A stretch of 64,000 bases of DNA from Bacterioplanoides sp. SCSIO 12839 (GCF_024397975.1 NZ_CP073745.1:1390501-1454500); one strand, 5' to 3'; numbered from the stretch's first letter, positions 16,225 to 26,432 are shown. Numbers and translations are program-made. Notes: generated from the letters alone by a model not told the origin.

Positions 16225-17580
16225 ATGATTAAAACAGTATGGTTTAAAAAGCGTTGCCTAACGCTATTGCTGAGTGTATTCGTCGCCGGCTTTTTACGGG
16301 TAGCTGATGCGGCTCCATCAGAAACAACGCTGCTGATTAATCAGGGTGAGCTGATAACTCTGAAGGAAGATGCCCGGGCGATCTTTATTGCCGACCCGAA
16401 CATTGCCAGCTATCAGGCACCGAGCTCGCGCTCGTTATTTATTTTTGGTCGTCGTCCTGGTGTTACCAGTATGTATGTGCTGGGAAAAAATGAGCGGGTT
16501 ATTTTTCATAAAAATATTCGTGTACAGCATGACGTTGCCAGTATTAATCGATTGTTAGAGCAGCAGTTTCCGAAAGCCAATGTTGATGTGGTATCAACAA
16601 CCAGCCGGTTAATTGTGTCTGGTCAGGTGGATACGCCAGAAAAAGCCGACCAGATTATTCAGTTGGTTCAGGGGTTTCTGGCGGCCAGCGATGAAACGGA
16701 AGCGGATAAAGAGCTGGTGAATCAACTGGTGATTGATATGCCGAACCAGGTCAATATCAGGGTGCGTGTTGCTGAAATGGAGCGCAATACCGCACGTCGT
16801 TTTGGCTTTGATGGATTAGTAAGCAGCGCCCAAACCGGACTGAGTTTTGACTTAGACCTGGGACAGTTGGGCTTGCCATTAAAAGCGCTGGATATTACTG
16901 CCGGTCAGATTACCGGCACTCTGGAAGCACTGGAAGAAGAGGGTTTAATCAGCATTCTTGCTGAACCCAATCTGACTTCGTTATCCGGTGAGAATGCCAG
17001 CTTCCTGGCGGGAGGCCAGTTTCCGATTGTATCCATTCTTGAGAACGGTCAGGCCAATGTTGAATACAAAAATTTTGGTGTTGAACTCAACGTGACGCCA
17101 ACGGTGTTATCGCCACAACGCATCAGTTTAAAAGTGAACCCGATTGTCAGCGAAATCAATGAATCGCCGAATATTCAGCCCGGTATTGTTAACCCGGTGG
17201 TGTTATCTGAACGTTCGGCTAATACCACGGTCGAGTTAGCCAGTGGTCAGAGTTTTATTCTGGGTGGTTTGTTGTATGAAAAAGACAACACCAAAACCAG
17301 CAAAATTCCATTACTGGGTGATATACCGGTCTTGGGTGCGTTATTCCGTTCCGAGCGATATCAACGACAGGAAACGGAATTAGTGATTATTGCCACTGCT
17401 TACATTGTTGAACCAACCCGCGAATCGAATCTTTCGATCCCGCAGGACGGTGCGGTGATGAACCCACACTGGCGTCGTTTCTTAACCGGTAAAATTCTTC
17501 AGTCCAGACCGGCTGCCCCAGACACCATTCTGGAAAATGGTAAACCACAGGTTTATGGCGACTATGGCCTGGTTTTTTAA
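16225..17580 (+). CDS. cpaC: Outer-membrane secretin CpaC/RcpA
   Basis: 451 residues with a signal peptide (cleavage likely near residue 30, VADA-APSE). An N-terminal pilus/BON-like domain (about 35-160) contains FIADPNIASYQAPSSRSLFIFGRRPG. The type II/III secretin core (about 170-400) has LAEPNLTSLSGENASFLAGGQFPI and the closing segment IPLLGDIPVLGALFRS. It forms the outer-membrane pore for Flp pili. Gene order cpaB-cpaC-cpaD is standard. Confidence 0.93.
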   Translation: MIKTVWFKKRCLTLLLSVFVAGFLRVADAAPSETTLLINQGELITLKEDARAIFIADPNIASYQAPSSRSLFIFGRRPGVTSMYVLGKNERVIFHKNIRVQHDVASINRLLEQQFPKANVDVVSTTSRLIVSGQVDTPEKADQIIQLVQGFLAASDETEADKELVNQLVIDMPNQVNIRVRVAEMERNTARRFGFDGLVSSAQTGLSFDLDLGQLGLPLKALDITAGQITGTLEALEEEGLISILAEPNLTSLSGENASFLAGGQFPIVSILENGQANVEYKNFGVELNVTPTVLSPQRISLKVNPIVSEINESPNIQPGIVNPVVLSERSANTTVELASGQSFILGGLLYEKDNTKTSKIPLLGDIPVLGALFRSERYQRQETELVIIATAYIVEPTRESNLSIPQDGAVMNPHWRRFLTGKILQSRPAAPDTILENGKPQVYGDYGLVF

Positions 17581-17613
17581 GGGCTGGTTTTTTAGAGCGA
17601 TGGTAAAAAGATT

Positions 17614-18306
17614 ATGAATAGATTCTCTCAATGGATGGCCGTTAGCATGCGCCTGGCCAGTGTTGTTTTATTATTGCTATTGGCCGCTTGCCAGCAGCAG
17701 GTCAGCAAGCCGCAGATGGAAGTGCGTCTCAAGCCTTTATCCTGGCAGAGTGATAATAACGTGCTGACCAGCAAAGACCTGGCTGAGTTAGTGACCTGGC
17801 TCAATCAATTCCCAACCCGGGATGTGTTTTTACAAACTTCAGGGCAGCAGAAAGCGCAACTGAAACAGTTTTTACTGGATTATGGCTTCCGTACCTGGCA
17901 GCTCGATGGTATTAATTTTTCCACCGAGCAGCCAGTTTCTGAAGGCGGTGCTGGTTCTGAAGATCGTATTAATTCTGAAAATAGTATTAACCGTATTGCT
18001 GGCGTTTATGTGCAGCGCTCACCCGGACAATGCCCGGATTATTCAGTCGCCAATGCATCAGATGGGTTGGGTAATCAATCATCCAGCTTTGGCTGTGCCA
18101 ATCAACGTAACCTGATGGTGTCCGTCGCAGATAGCCGGGATTTTATTCGCGGCAAAGCTCTGGCCCCGGCGAGTGCCGAAAAGCTGGTGTTAGCGCTGGA
18201 AAATTATTATGGTCGCGCCGCCGACGACACGGTTAATGAGACTGGCGACCAACAAAATCCACCAAGTACGGGTGTCACCAGCAACCTTGGTAGCCAGGGT
18301 AATTAG
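17614..18306 (+). CDS. cpaD: CpaD-like pilus biogenesis lipoprotein
   Basis: 230 residues. Lipobox LLAACQQQ (Cys near residue 26). The CpaD-family hallmark is in the C-terminal half: CPDY ... SSSFGCANQRNLMVSVADSRDFIRG, matching the family pattern of a Cys-Pro, then a GCA-x-x-x-NL segment. CpaD/RcpB lipoproteins support the secretin. A Gly/Ser/Asn-rich variable insert lies around residues 108-127. The C-terminal tail is low complexity. It lies between the secretin and TadZ genes. Confidence 0.8.
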   Translation: MNRFSQWMAVSMRLASVVLLLLLAACQQQVSKPQMEVRLKPLSWQSDNNVLTSKDLAELVTWLNQFPTRDVFLQTSGQQKAQLKQFLLDYGFRTWQLDGINFSTEQPVSEGGAGSEDRINSENSINRIAGVYVQRSPGQCPDYSVANASDGLGNQSSSFGCANQRNLMVSVADSRDFIRGKALAPASAEKLVLALENYYGRAADDTVNETGDQQNPPSTGVTSNLGSQGN

Positions 18307-18320
18307 TCAGGGTAATTAAC

Positions 18321-19481
18321 ATGAAATCATCCATTTTAGCGTTTGTTACCAGCGCGGAAATTCGTCAACAGCTGGCGTTATTGTTAACGGATTTAAAGTT
18401 GCCCGCCGACGTATTAATTCAGAGTGACGAGCATCGGGCCGTCGACTACCTTGCGGCTCAACCATCGCCGGATTTGTTAATTCTGGAAATAACCGATATT
18501 GCCGGGCGAGCCGAGTCGTTATCGCATCTGGCGGATGTGGTTGAGCCGGATTGTCAGGTGGTGTTATTGGGGGCTGAGTTATCCGTCAGTGAATATCGTG
18601 ATCTGATGGCGCTGGGTATTCTTGAGTATTTTGATACACCACTGGATATGCAGGCCTTGCGTCATACCTGCGCACATACGCTGGGCATGGTGGAGCGTCC
18701 GGTTGCCAGCGGCAGCCATCATGGGCGGATCATTACGGTATCGGGCATTCAGGGCGGTGTGGGTACAACGTCCGTGACCGCAGCATTGGCTCAGCAATTA
18801 GCGCAGCAGGGTAGCCATACATTATTAGCGCAGCTGGATGATGAGTTTGGCGACTTAGGTGGGTTTTGGCCGAATCGCTCGGTTGATTCGCCTTTGGCGT
18901 TGCATCAGTTATTTCAGTCGCAGTTAATTCCCCGCGCAACCGAGCAGCTAAACACACGACTGGATTGGTTGTGCAGCAGTGAAGCCCGTTACACTTCGGA
19001 AGAACAACTAACCATGGTTAATCAGTTGTTAGCGGAACAGTACACCCGGGTTGTCTGGGATTGTGAAAAACACCATGTGTTGGCTCCGTCTTTATGGGCT
19101 CAGGCTGATATTTGTGTTTGGGTGCTGGAATCCAGCGTGTCTCTGGTTGATCAGTGGCAGCGCATTCGTAGCCGTTTTTCCGGGCACTCACACCAGCGTC
19201 ATATCTGGGTGGTGAATCAAACCCGCCCGGAAAGGGCACGCCAGATTCCTGCAGAACAGCTGGCTCAGTTATTTGATCAGGCACCGCTGGTGATTCCGTA
19301 TTGCAAAGAGCAGCCGGTATTTGCTGCGAACCTGGGCGAGGCCAGTCAGTTAAACACGGGTAAGTTTGGTTCGGCGGTTGCTCAGTTAGTGGATACCATT
19401 CAGTTGCGTAAACACTCAACTGAAAAAACAACGCCGGGCTTCTGGCAGCGTCTACGCACCGCTGTGGCTGGAGAGGTCTGA
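18321..19481 (+). CDS. tadZ: TadZ/CpaE, MinD-like localisation ATPase
   Basis: 386 residues. The N-terminal 130 residues form a receiver-like domain (degenerate; no clear phospho-acceptor cluster). A MinD/ParA-type domain starts near residue 138 with a deviant Walker A, SGIQGGVGTTSVTAAL. Both lysines expected in KGGxxKTT are absent (Q and T instead), as in other atypical TadZ proteins. TadZ places the Tad machine at the pole. The start has a modest ribosome binding site (AGGGTAATTAAC). Its stop overlaps the tadA start (TGATG). Confidence 0.9.
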   Translation: MKSSILAFVTSAEIRQQLALLLTDLKLPADVLIQSDEHRAVDYLAAQPSPDLLILEITDIAGRAESLSHLADVVEPDCQVVLLGAELSVSEYRDLMALGILEYFDTPLDMQALRHTCAHTLGMVERPVASGSHHGRIITVSGIQGGVGTTSVTAALAQQLAQQGSHTLLAQLDDEFGDLGGFWPNRSVDSPLALHQLFQSQLIPRATEQLNTRLDWLCSSEARYTSEEQLTMVNQLLAEQYTRVVWDCEKHHVLAPSLWAQADICVWVLESSVSLVDQWQRIRSRFSGHSHQRHIWVVNQTRPERARQIPAEQLAQLFDQAPLVIPYCKEQPVFAANLGEASQLNTGKFGSAVAQLVDTIQLRKHSTEKTTPGFWQRLRTAVAGEV

Positions 19482-20929
19482 TGTTTGGTCGTAAGGTCAG
19501 CACGTCAGAGTCGGTAAAACCGGCTGATTCGCCTAGCTCTGATATACCTGGCTCTGATATGGCCGTGAATTCATCTGCGGCGATGGCACCTGCGATGACC
19601 GTTGATAAAGCCAGAGTTTCTGGAGTGACTGCCGCTGCAATCAATGCGAAAGAATTTTCGTCAGCCGTGGATGACCATAATCGTCATGAAATGCGCTCCA
19701 TGGTGTTGTCACGGTTGGATCCGATGCAAGTCACGCAAATGGATCGGTCGGAGTTAACCGAGCATATTGAACAGTGGATTCAGCGTCTGGCGGATCAGCA
19801 TCGTTGGTTGTTAACCGCTGATCAGCAAGCTTCATTGTTGCAGGAATTACTCGACGATATGGTCGGTGTCGGGCCGATTCAGAGCTTGCTGGATGACCCG
19901 CACGTGACCGATATTATGGTAAATGGTCATGCACAGGTTTACGTTGAACGTGCCGGTCATTTGCAGGCTGTTGATCATTGTTTTCGTGATGAAAACCACG
20001 TTCGTCATGTAGCGCAGCGAATTGCCAGTTCGATTGGTCGTCGCGTGGATGAATCGTCGCCGATGGTCGATGCCCGCCTGATGGACGGCAGCCGGGTGAA
20101 TATTATTATTCCGCCGCTGGCATTGGATGGCACCTGTATTTCGATTCGTAAATTCAGCGAACACACGTTTTCATTACATCAGCTGGCGGCTAAGGGCAGC
20201 TTGTCGGATGCCATGGCCGATTTTCTGAATATCGCCGCCCGGGCACGATTGAATATTCTGGTATCCGGTGGCACCGGTGCCGGTAAAACCACGTTATTAA
20301 ATGCCCTGTCTCATCCGATTGATAGTGACGAACGGATTGTCACCATTGAAGATGCCGCTGAATTAAAGTTACGCCAGCGTCAGGTGATTCGTCTTGAAAC
20401 CCGGCCAGCCAGCCTTGAAGGTGACGGAGCCATTACTCAGACCGAGCTGGTGAAAAATGCGCTACGGATGAACCCACGGCGGATTATTCTCGGCGAGGTT
20501 CGTGGTGGTGAAGCCTTTGATATGTTGCAGGCAATGAACACCGGCCATGAAGGCTCGATGTCGACGTTACACGCAAACAGTCCGCGTGATGCTATTTATC
20601 GTTTAGAAAATATGATGTTGATGGCCCATGGCAATTTACCGATTGCGGTATTGCGCCGTCAGATTATGTCATCGGTGGATATTATTGTTCAGATCGAACG
20701 CATGAGGGATGGCACGCGCCGGGTCACGTCGATTACGGAATTGGTGGGTCTGGAAGACGATACACCGATCACTCATGAATTGTTTGCCTTTAAATTACAC
20801 CGTGTTGGCCAGCAGGGTATTGAAGGAGAATATTGTTGTACGGCGGCATCGTCAGAAAGTTTTATCGATAAAATTCGTTATGCCGGTTTAGAAGACGCAT
20901 TGCAGCAGTGTCAGAGACAACCTTTATGA
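19481..20929 (+). CDS. tadA: Pilus assembly ATPase TadA/CpaF
   Basis: 482 residues. After a roughly 65-residue Ser/Ala-rich N-terminal extension comes the type II/IV secretion ATPase fold. Walker A is [11 protein letters not shown] (about residues 262-272). The Walker B region is [22 protein letters not shown], followed by the His-box segment [17 protein letters not shown]. It hydrolyses ATP at the inner-membrane face to drive Flp assembly. It is translationally coupled on both sides (TGATG with tadZ, ATGA with tadB). Confidence 0.95.
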   Translation: MFGRKVSTSESVKPADSPSSDIPGSDMAVNSSAAMAPAMTVDKARVSGVTAAAINAKEFSSAVDDHNRHEMRSMVLSRLDPMQVTQMDRSELTEHIEQWIQRLADQHRWLLTADQQASLLQELLDDMVGVGPIQSLLDDPHVTDIMVNGHAQVYVERAGHLQAVDHCFRDENHVRHVAQRIASSIGRRVDESSPMVDARLMDGSRVNIIIPPLALDGTCISIRKFSEHTFSLHQLAAKGSLSDAMADFLNIAARARLNILVSGGTGAGKTTLLNALSHPIDSDERIVTIEDAAELKLRQRQVIRLETRPASLEGDGAITQTELVKNALRMNPRRIILGEVRGGEAFDMLQAMNTGHEGSMSTLHANSPRDAIYRLENMMLMAHGNLPIAVLRRQIMSSVDIIVQIERMRDGTRRVTSITELVGLEDDTPITHELFAFKLHRVGQQGIEGEYCCTAASSESFIDKIRYAGLEDALQQCQRQPL

Positions 20930-21915
20930 ACGGCATGCAAGCATTAATTATTGCTCTGATGTTGCTGGTGATGGCATTGCTGGCTTTGTTGTGGGTGTTT
21001 TCCGGTGATAAACGACTGCACAAAGTTCAGCAGCGCTGGCAACAAAAGCTGTTGCTTGTTAATGATCAGCCAGCACAGCCACTGTTATCGATACCAGAGC
21101 GTTTGATGGCGGTGTTTTCCCGGCAACAATGGCTGCATGTTGCCGTGGTATGGATGAAAAGCACTCGCGAAAAATTACGTGGGCTGGCGGTTGAGGATGA
21201 AGACAGATTTGAACGGGTGTTTGTGGTTCAGGTGCTGTTCGTCTGGTTACTGGTACTCGTGTTGCTCATTCAATTTCAGGCAGGGTTTTCAGGGTTTTCT
21301 ATCTTTTTATTAGCAACGGCGGGTGCGGCTTTTTTTGCCTGGTTGCGTTGGCAATCATTAAAAAAGAAATTGTTGAGTCTGTACGAAGAGCAGTTGCCTG
21401 GTGTGGTGGATCACATTCGCCGGGCAGTGAGTTCAGGGTTATCGGTGCCACAAGCGTTGGCGAGTTCGGCTCTTCAGGCAGACGCGCCGGTGGCCATTGA
21501 GTTGCAGCGAATTTCGCAACAACTGCAACTGGGTATCGCATTAAACCAGGTGATTGCGGAATCACGCCTGCGGATCCCGGTCAGAGAGTTTCATTTCCTC
21601 GGTATGATTCTGGTGCTAAATCAGAAAACCGGTGGTCGTTTAGCCGAAGCACTGGAAAATTTATCCACGGGGTTGCGTGAACGAAAAGCAATGAAAATGA
21701 AGCTGGCTTCTATGACCTCTGAGCCAAAAGCAACGGCATTAATTGTCAGTGCTTTCCCCCCTTTGACCTTATTAGGGCTGATATTTTTCCAGCCGCATCA
21801 GGTTGAATTTTTATTGCAAGACCCAACCGGACAGATGATCTCTCTTTATGTGATTGGTAGTGTCACGTTTGGCCTGACGGCTGTTCATCGTATGGCGCGT
21901 GGAGGTCTGGCCTGA
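20926..21915 (+). CDS. tadB: Inner-membrane platform protein TadB
   Basis: About 329 residues. The ATG at 20926 overlaps the tadA stop (ATGA); a GTG at 20908 in the same frame is less likely. The type II secretion F-like domain (about residues 160-285) includes LPGVVDHIRRAVSSGLSVPQAL. It is flanked by hydrophobic segments near residues 5-25, 105-145 and 275-325. With TadC it forms the membrane base of the pilus machine. Confidence 0.92.
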   Translation: MNGMQALIIALMLLVMALLALLWVFSGDKRLHKVQQRWQQKLLLVNDQPAQPLLSIPERLMAVFSRQQWLHVAVVWMKSTREKLRGLAVEDEDRFERVFVVQVLFVWLLVLVLLIQFQAGFSGFSIFLLATAGAAFFAWLRWQSLKKKLLSLYEEQLPGVVDHIRRAVSSGLSVPQALASSALQADAPVAIELQRISQQLQLGIALNQVIAESRLRIPVREFHFLGMILVLNQKTGGRLAEALENLSTGLRERKAMKMKLASMTSEPKATALIVSAFPPLTLLGLIFFQPHQVEFLLQDPTGQMISLYVIGSVTFGLTAVHRMARGGLA

Positions 21916-22877
21916 TGAATGAAATCATTACCCGATTCCAATGGCTTGAAGGCGTTGCTGGTTTTTCTCTATCGCAATGGGGTTTGTTGTTAGCTCTGCT
22001 GGCATTGTGTTTGGTGGTTATTGTGTTGTTGTTTATTTCACTGCAAACGGCAGGGGCACAACAAAAAGAATTGGTGTTAAAACGTTTTCGTCGCCGTTGT
22101 GAATATTATCAACCTTCCTCTCCATTATCCGATGCGGTCATCTCGTTAACCGATTATCTGCACTGGTTGCCGGTGACCGAAAAAGATCGGTTTGAATTAG
22201 GTGCCTTATTAAATCAGGCCGGTTTTCGTCATCCACAAGCTGTTTTGGTATTGGTTGCCATTAAACTGATGGCATTGCTGTTATTACCGCTGTTGGTTTG
22301 GGTATTTGCCAGTGGACCGTTTACTTTGGGTTTATTAGCCAAGCTGACTCTGGCGGCTTTGTTTGGCTCTTTAATGCCTGAATGGTGGTTAAAACGACGC
22401 GCACGGTTTAATAAAGAACAGGTTCGTACATCGGTGCCTGATGCCGTGGATCTGATGGTGATTTGTGCGGAGAGTGGCTTACACATAGATGCCATTTTGC
22501 AGCAAGTTGCCCTTGATATTCATGAATGGTCGCCGATTCTGGCGGACGAAATGTTATACACCCATGCGGATATTCAAATGGGTAAAGAACGTTATCAGGC
22601 ATTGCGGGGGTTATCTGAGCGAACTCAGGTAACCGAGCTGGATCATTTGGTTTCAGCATTAATTCAGGCCGATCAATACGGAACGCCGTTAGTCAAAGCA
22701 CTGCGAGACCTGGCACATGAATCCAGACGTTTGCATTTATTACATGTGGAAGAACGGATTGGAAAAATACCGGCCACCATCAGTTTGCCCCTGATGTTAT
22801 TTGTACTTATTCCACTGGTGGTGATGCTTGCTGGACCTTCTGTGGTGATGTTGGTTCGTTCACTGAGGAATTTGTGA
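21915..22877 (+). CDS. tadC: Inner-membrane platform protein TadC
   Basis: 320 residues with the same F-domain fold as TadB (about residues 175-290: VPDAVDLMVICAESGLHIDAIL). Hydrophobic segments lie at about 22-45, 105-155 and 288-315. Its start overlaps the tadB stop (TGATG). The tadB-tadC pair in this order is diagnostic of Tad loci. Confidence 0.92.
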   Translation: MNEIITRFQWLEGVAGFSLSQWGLLLALLALCLVVIVLLFISLQTAGAQQKELVLKRFRRRCEYYQPSSPLSDAVISLTDYLHWLPVTEKDRFELGALLNQAGFRHPQAVLVLVAIKLMALLLLPLLVWVFASGPFTLGLLAKLTLAALFGSLMPEWWLKRRARFNKEQVRTSVPDAVDLMVICAESGLHIDAILQQVALDIHEWSPILADEMLYTHADIQMGKERYQALRGLSERTQVTELDHLVSALIQADQYGTPLVKALRDLAHESRRLHLLHVEERIGKIPATISLPLMLFVLIPLVVMLAGPSVVMLVRSLRNL

Positions 22878-23536
22878 TGTTGAGGTCTTTTAGATCGACC
22901 AGTGTCTGGTTGCTATTCAGTCTTGTGATGACGGGTTGTTCGGTATTTCAGCCATCCGTTGAGCAGCGTTTGCAGCGTATACAAACGACGACAGGACAAG
23001 ACGGCACAGAGCTTTCTCCACAATCGATTCAGCAGCAATTGAATGAGCTACAGCAGTTGCGCCAAGAGTATCCACAAGACGCACGCATCTGGCTGCAAAG
23101 TGGACGTTTATCTCTAAAAGCCGGTGATTGTTATGGTGCGACGGTTGCGTTTAAACAGGCTTTGGGTTTAGAGGCTGAGGATGCGGATATTTTTTTGGGG
23201 CTTGGGATTTGTGCGGACTACGCCGATAATCATGACGATGCCCAAAATTATTACCGCCAGGGCATCAGTCGTTATCCGGATTCCTGGCCATTGCAAAATA
23301 ATCTGGCTTATTCGCGTTTGTTGCAGGGCAATGTTCAGCAGGCGTTTAAAGATCTGAAATACCTGGCGAATGTATATCCCTTCCCGGCGGTGAAGCATAA
23401 TCTCGCCATTGCGTTTGCAATGCAGGGAGAGTTCGATCAGGCGTATAAGATTGATCTTGAACTGTATGGCGAGCATCAAGCGATCAAGAATCAGTCGGCA
23501 TATCGCCATCTGCATCAGTCCGGGCCTAAGCTATGA
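22877..23536 (+). CDS. tadD: TPR lipoprotein TadD
   Basis: 219 residues from ATG 22877, which overlaps the tadC stop (TGATG); GTG 22874 is an alternative. Lipobox LVMTGCSVF. At least three TPR-like units lie at about residues 75-190 (LWLQSGRLSLKAGDCYGATVAFKQAL, DIFLGLGICADYADNHDDAQNYY, WPLQNNLAYSRLLQGNVQQAF and similar). TadD is needed for pilus assembly and may act as a periplasmic scaffold or secretin pilot. Confidence 0.88.
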   Translation: MLRSFRSTSVWLLFSLVMTGCSVFQPSVEQRLQRIQTTTGQDGTELSPQSIQQQLNELQQLRQEYPQDARIWLQSGRLSLKAGDCYGATVAFKQALGLEAEDADIFLGLGICADYADNHDDAQNYYRQGISRYPDSWPLQNNLAYSRLLQGNVQQAFKDLKYLANVYPFPAVKHNLAIAFAMQGEFDQAYKIDLELYGEHQAIKNQSAYRHLHQSGPKL

Positions 23537-23943
23537 ACAGACAAAAAGCGCGCGGCATTATTGTGATTGAAATGGCGTTTGCGTTACCCGTGTTTTTATT
23601 ATTTTTACTGTTTTCCATTGAAATAGCCCGCTTTTTCTGGACTCAGCACTGGTTGAATTACAATTTACATCACGCGGCTCGGGTCGAAGCATTAAACCCT
23701 GAAAACGGCGTGCAAGACCGGCTAGCTGATCAGTTAACGCAAGCCGGTGTGTTGGTGTCTGCTAATAAAGTGAATGTCTATGAAAAGCAGCTGAGCTGGT
23801 TCAATAACGCGAACGGACAGATTACCCGTTACCGTGCTGAAGCTGAGTTAAACTTTATGTTGTTTCAGCGTTTTTTACCGGATGGCACTCTGACGATCTC
23901 GTCAATCACCTGGTTGGCGGAGACCGAAAATGAAATCAATTAG
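23533..23943 (+). CDS. tadE: Pseudopilin TadE
   Basis: 136 residues. The short basic leader ends in RG, then IIVIEMAFALPVFLLFLLFSIEIARFFW: prepilin-like with Glu at position 5 after the predicted cut. The rest is a small periplasmic domain. It overlaps tadD (ATGA) and tadF by 14 bp. It is probably processed by TadV. Confidence 0.88.
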   Translation: MNRQKARGIIVIEMAFALPVFLLFLLFSIEIARFFWTQHWLNYNLHHAARVEALNPENGVQDRLADQLTQAGVLVSANKVNVYEKQLSWFNNANGQITRYRAEAELNFMLFQRFLPDGTLTISSITWLAETENEIN

Positions 23944-24493
23944 TACCGGTCTTTTTCAACAAAAATCCGCGGGTAATATCACCATTGAACTGGCGATTAT
24001 ATTACCGCTGATGGCGGTCGTGTTGGCGCTGGTATTTCATTTTGGTATGTATCTTTATTGGCAGAATCAGCTGGATAATGCTGCCCATCGTTTGTTAAAA
24101 CTAGTGGTATTAGAGCAATCAAAAGGGCAGGGGTTTAACGGCGATGAAGCTGCTGTGGTATTACGGGAACTCACTGATGCCGATGTTTATGGCGGTTCTG
24201 TTTCGGATGTGGGCGTTCGGTTTTCAATATTGAGTGATATCAATTCACGCAATATGACGGCTCAGGCTGGGGCGAATTGTTATGACAAGCCTGCTATCCA
24301 GAATATCAGTCAGTTTGGTGTCGGTACCAGTAATCGTATGGAGCCCCGTAATATTGCCATGCTGAGTGTATGCATCAACCTGACTCAGGCATTACCACTG
24401 GCTGCTTTTACCGCTGGCAATTTTGCCTCTGGTCTCGGCAATATTCAGCGTAATTCCTATTATCCCGTTTCTCCTTCGGCATTTGCACCATGA
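23930..24493 (+). CDS. tadF: Pseudopilin TadF
   Basis: 187 residues. The leader ends SAG, then NITIELAIILPLMAVVLALVFHFGMYLYW: prepilin-like with Glu at position 5. The periplasmic part has two cysteines (NCYDKP, SVCINL) that could form a disulfide. It sits between tadE and tadG with overlaps at both ends, the normal TadEFG arrangement. Confidence 0.85.
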   Translation: MKSISTGLFQQKSAGNITIELAIILPLMAVVLALVFHFGMYLYWQNQLDNAAHRLLKLVVLEQSKGQGFNGDEAAVVLRELTDADVYGGSVSDVGVRFSILSDINSRNMTAQAGANCYDKPAIQNISQFGVGTSNRMEPRNIAMLSVCINLTQALPLAAFTAGNFASGLGNIQRNSYYPVSPSAFAP

Positions 24494-25656
24494 CGATCAA
24501 TATTTCACTTAACCGGAAAAAACAGCAGGGTCATATTCTGGCGATCAGTTTTTTTGTTGCCTTATTTGCCATGCTGTCGATCACGGCATTTTCAATGAAT
24601 ACCGCTCTGGTTGCTCAGGAAAAGCTTAAATTGGATCAGGCGATTGAAGCCACGGCGTTAGCGGTTGGTTTGGCCGGAGATAATTTGCAAAGTAATGATT
24701 ATCAGGCCATCGCGGATACCTATCGTAATGCCTTTTTTACACCTGAGCAGCGCCAGCGTGTCACTATCAGTGTTAACCCACCGGCTACCCGGGGAGGGAA
24801 TTATACCGTGGGAGGTGAGCTTGAAACGCGCTTTTTCTTCTCGCAATCGTTACAGGGAAATGCGACTCGTATTGCGGTAGAGTCTGATGTTCAGGTATTA
24901 AAAGAGAGAGAGCGATTAGAAGTTTCTCTGGTTCTGGATGTGTCGGGCTCGATGGCATCCCGTATGGGAGTATTAAAAAACAGTGCCAAAAGCTTTGTCA
25001 GTACCTTGTTTGATTCGCAAATTGATAGTGAGCAGGTGTATATCAGTCTGGTTCCATTCAATCATAAGGTAAATATCGGTAACCCCCGGACGGGCTGGAC
25101 CAGTGGAGGCCACTGTGTACATGCCTACCGCTTTGAAAATAATCAGGCAGCACAACATATTCTTGATTTACCGACCGGTGGTAATACCTTATTCAAGGGT
25201 AGCAGTGACTGTAATTCATCACGCTTATTACCTTTATCTAATGATGAAACAACAATTAATAACAGTTTAAATGCGCTGGTAGACTCGGGTTACACCGAAA
25301 TTGATAACGGTCTGGCCTGGGCCTGGAGAACCTTAGCACCTCAGTGGCAGGGACAGTGGCAGGAAGTGCCGGGCAGACCTTTGCTGGAAAAAGTGAAAAA
25401 AGTCATTGTACTTTTTACGGACGGTGAAGGTTATGCAGATTCGGGTGTTTTTAATCAGGTGTGTCAGCAGTTACGGACTCAAACGCCAATTATTGAAGTA
25501 TTTGCTATTCAGTTTGGCAGTGAAAACACAGCGCTGAAAAACTGTGCAACTGATTCACAGCATTATTATCTCGCGGGGGATACTCAGACATTACAGCAGG
25601 CGTTTCAGGATATTGCTGAGAAAGTCGGATTTACCTTAAAACTGAAGAGGCTCTGA
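24490..25656 (+). CDS. tadG: TadG with von Willebrand factor A domain
   Basis: 388 residues. The N-terminal hydrophobic anchor after QQGH lacks the prepilin Glu. The VWA domain (about 138-385) has MIDAS motif DVSGS, with further motif residues in the STLFDSQ and VLFTDGEG regions. It is the last gene of the locus. TadG anchors or controls the pilus at the envelope. The stop codon lies in one arm of a 9-bp inverted repeat (25649-25657 with 25672-25680), which may serve as a weak terminator. Confidence 0.88.
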   Translation: MTINISLNRKKQQGHILAISFFVALFAMLSITAFSMNTALVAQEKLKLDQAIEATALAVGLAGDNLQSNDYQAIADTYRNAFFTPEQRQRVTISVNPPATRGGNYTVGGELETRFFFSQSLQGNATRIAVESDVQVLKERERLEVSLVLDVSGSMASRMGVLKNSAKSFVSTLFDSQIDSEQVYISLVPFNHKVNIGNPRTGWTSGGHCVHAYRFENNQAAQHILDLPTGGNTLFKGSSDCNSSRLLPLSNDETTINNSLNALVDSGYTEIDNGLAWAWRTLAPQWQGQWQEVPGRPLLEKVKKVIVLFTDGEGYADSGVFNQVCQQLRTQTPIIEVFAIQFGSENTALKNCATDSQHYYLAGDTQTLQQAFQDIAEKVGFTLKLKRL

Positions 25657-25730
25657 AACAGCTTCGCTATATTCAGAGCCCACACCGTGATTTAAGGCAG
25701 TGAAGTCTCTAATGTGTGTTAAATAACGCC

Positions 25731-26432
25731 TTAAAAGTTCATACCAATAGCCAGGTAGGCTCCATGGTTACTTTTTAAATCAACCTGTGGCAGAGCGATA
25801 GATTCATCCACATCTTCCGTTGCCGCATTATCCAACGCATTGACTTGAAGGTTGGTTTTTTCAAAACGAAAACCGAGTTCGGCAAACCAGTTATCTCTGG
25901 GATTTAACATAAATCCGACACGTGCGGATAATGCCAGGCTTTGATCGTCAAACTCATTACGATTCTGATCTTCCCAATAAACCCCAGCAATACCAATACC
26001 AACGCCAACAAAGCCGCTGACTAATTTGTTACGGTTGGTGGTAACGTCGATATTGCCACTGAAGCTCCACAGGTCGTGTAAATTACCTTCTAAATTACCA
26101 TCAGCATCGTATTCAGTATCGCCTGAAGGTCGGAGATGGTATTGAACATAGGCGCGGTAATGGTCGAAATAATGTCCAGCACGAATCAGGTAACTGGTCT
26201 CACTCCCTTCCTCTGGGGTGTGTCTTTTCAGGTTGGCATTTTGAGCCAGTTCGTTATTGCCACCAAAGCCATTACTTTCCGAACCGAAGTCTGTTTTGGT
26301 ATCGGCAATGGCCACAGACCAGAAGTGGTCGTATGTTTCAGCAACGCTCGCTGAAGAGAATGCCAATGCGGTGACAATGAATCCGGTGCTGGCAAGATTC
26401 TGAAAAGAAGGGAAGGAAGAAAATGGTTTCAT
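25731..26432 (-). CDS. Small outer-membrane beta-barrel protein
   Basis: 233 residues with a signal peptide (cleavage near SSASVAETYD). The mature part alternates polar and aromatic residues (YLIRAGHYFDHYRAYVQYHLRP, FVGVGIGIAGVYWEDQ, DNWFAELGFRFEKT) and ends YLAIGMNF, a typical C-terminal beta strand with terminal Phe. It resembles the OmpA/porin-like barrel superfamily. Substrate unknown. It is convergent with the Tad locus. A perfect 11-bp-arm palindrome lies 49 bp upstream of its start. Confidence 0.75.
   Translation of the reverse strand: MKPFSSFPSFQNLASTGFIVTALAFSSASVAETYDHFWSVAIADTKTDFGSESNGFGGNNELAQNANLKRHTPEEGSETSYLIRAGHYFDHYRAYVQYHLRPSGDTEYDADGNLEGNLHDLWSFSGNIDVTTNRNKLVSGFVGVGIGIAGVYWEDQNRNEFDDQSLALSARVGFMLNPRDNWFAELGFRFEKTNLQVNALDNAATEDVDESIALPQVDLKSNHGAYLAIGMNF

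Noticed and set aside
19018-19644. 208-codon minus-strand frame across the tadZ-tadA junction
   Set aside because: Antisense to two well-supported genes, with no start signal or family features.
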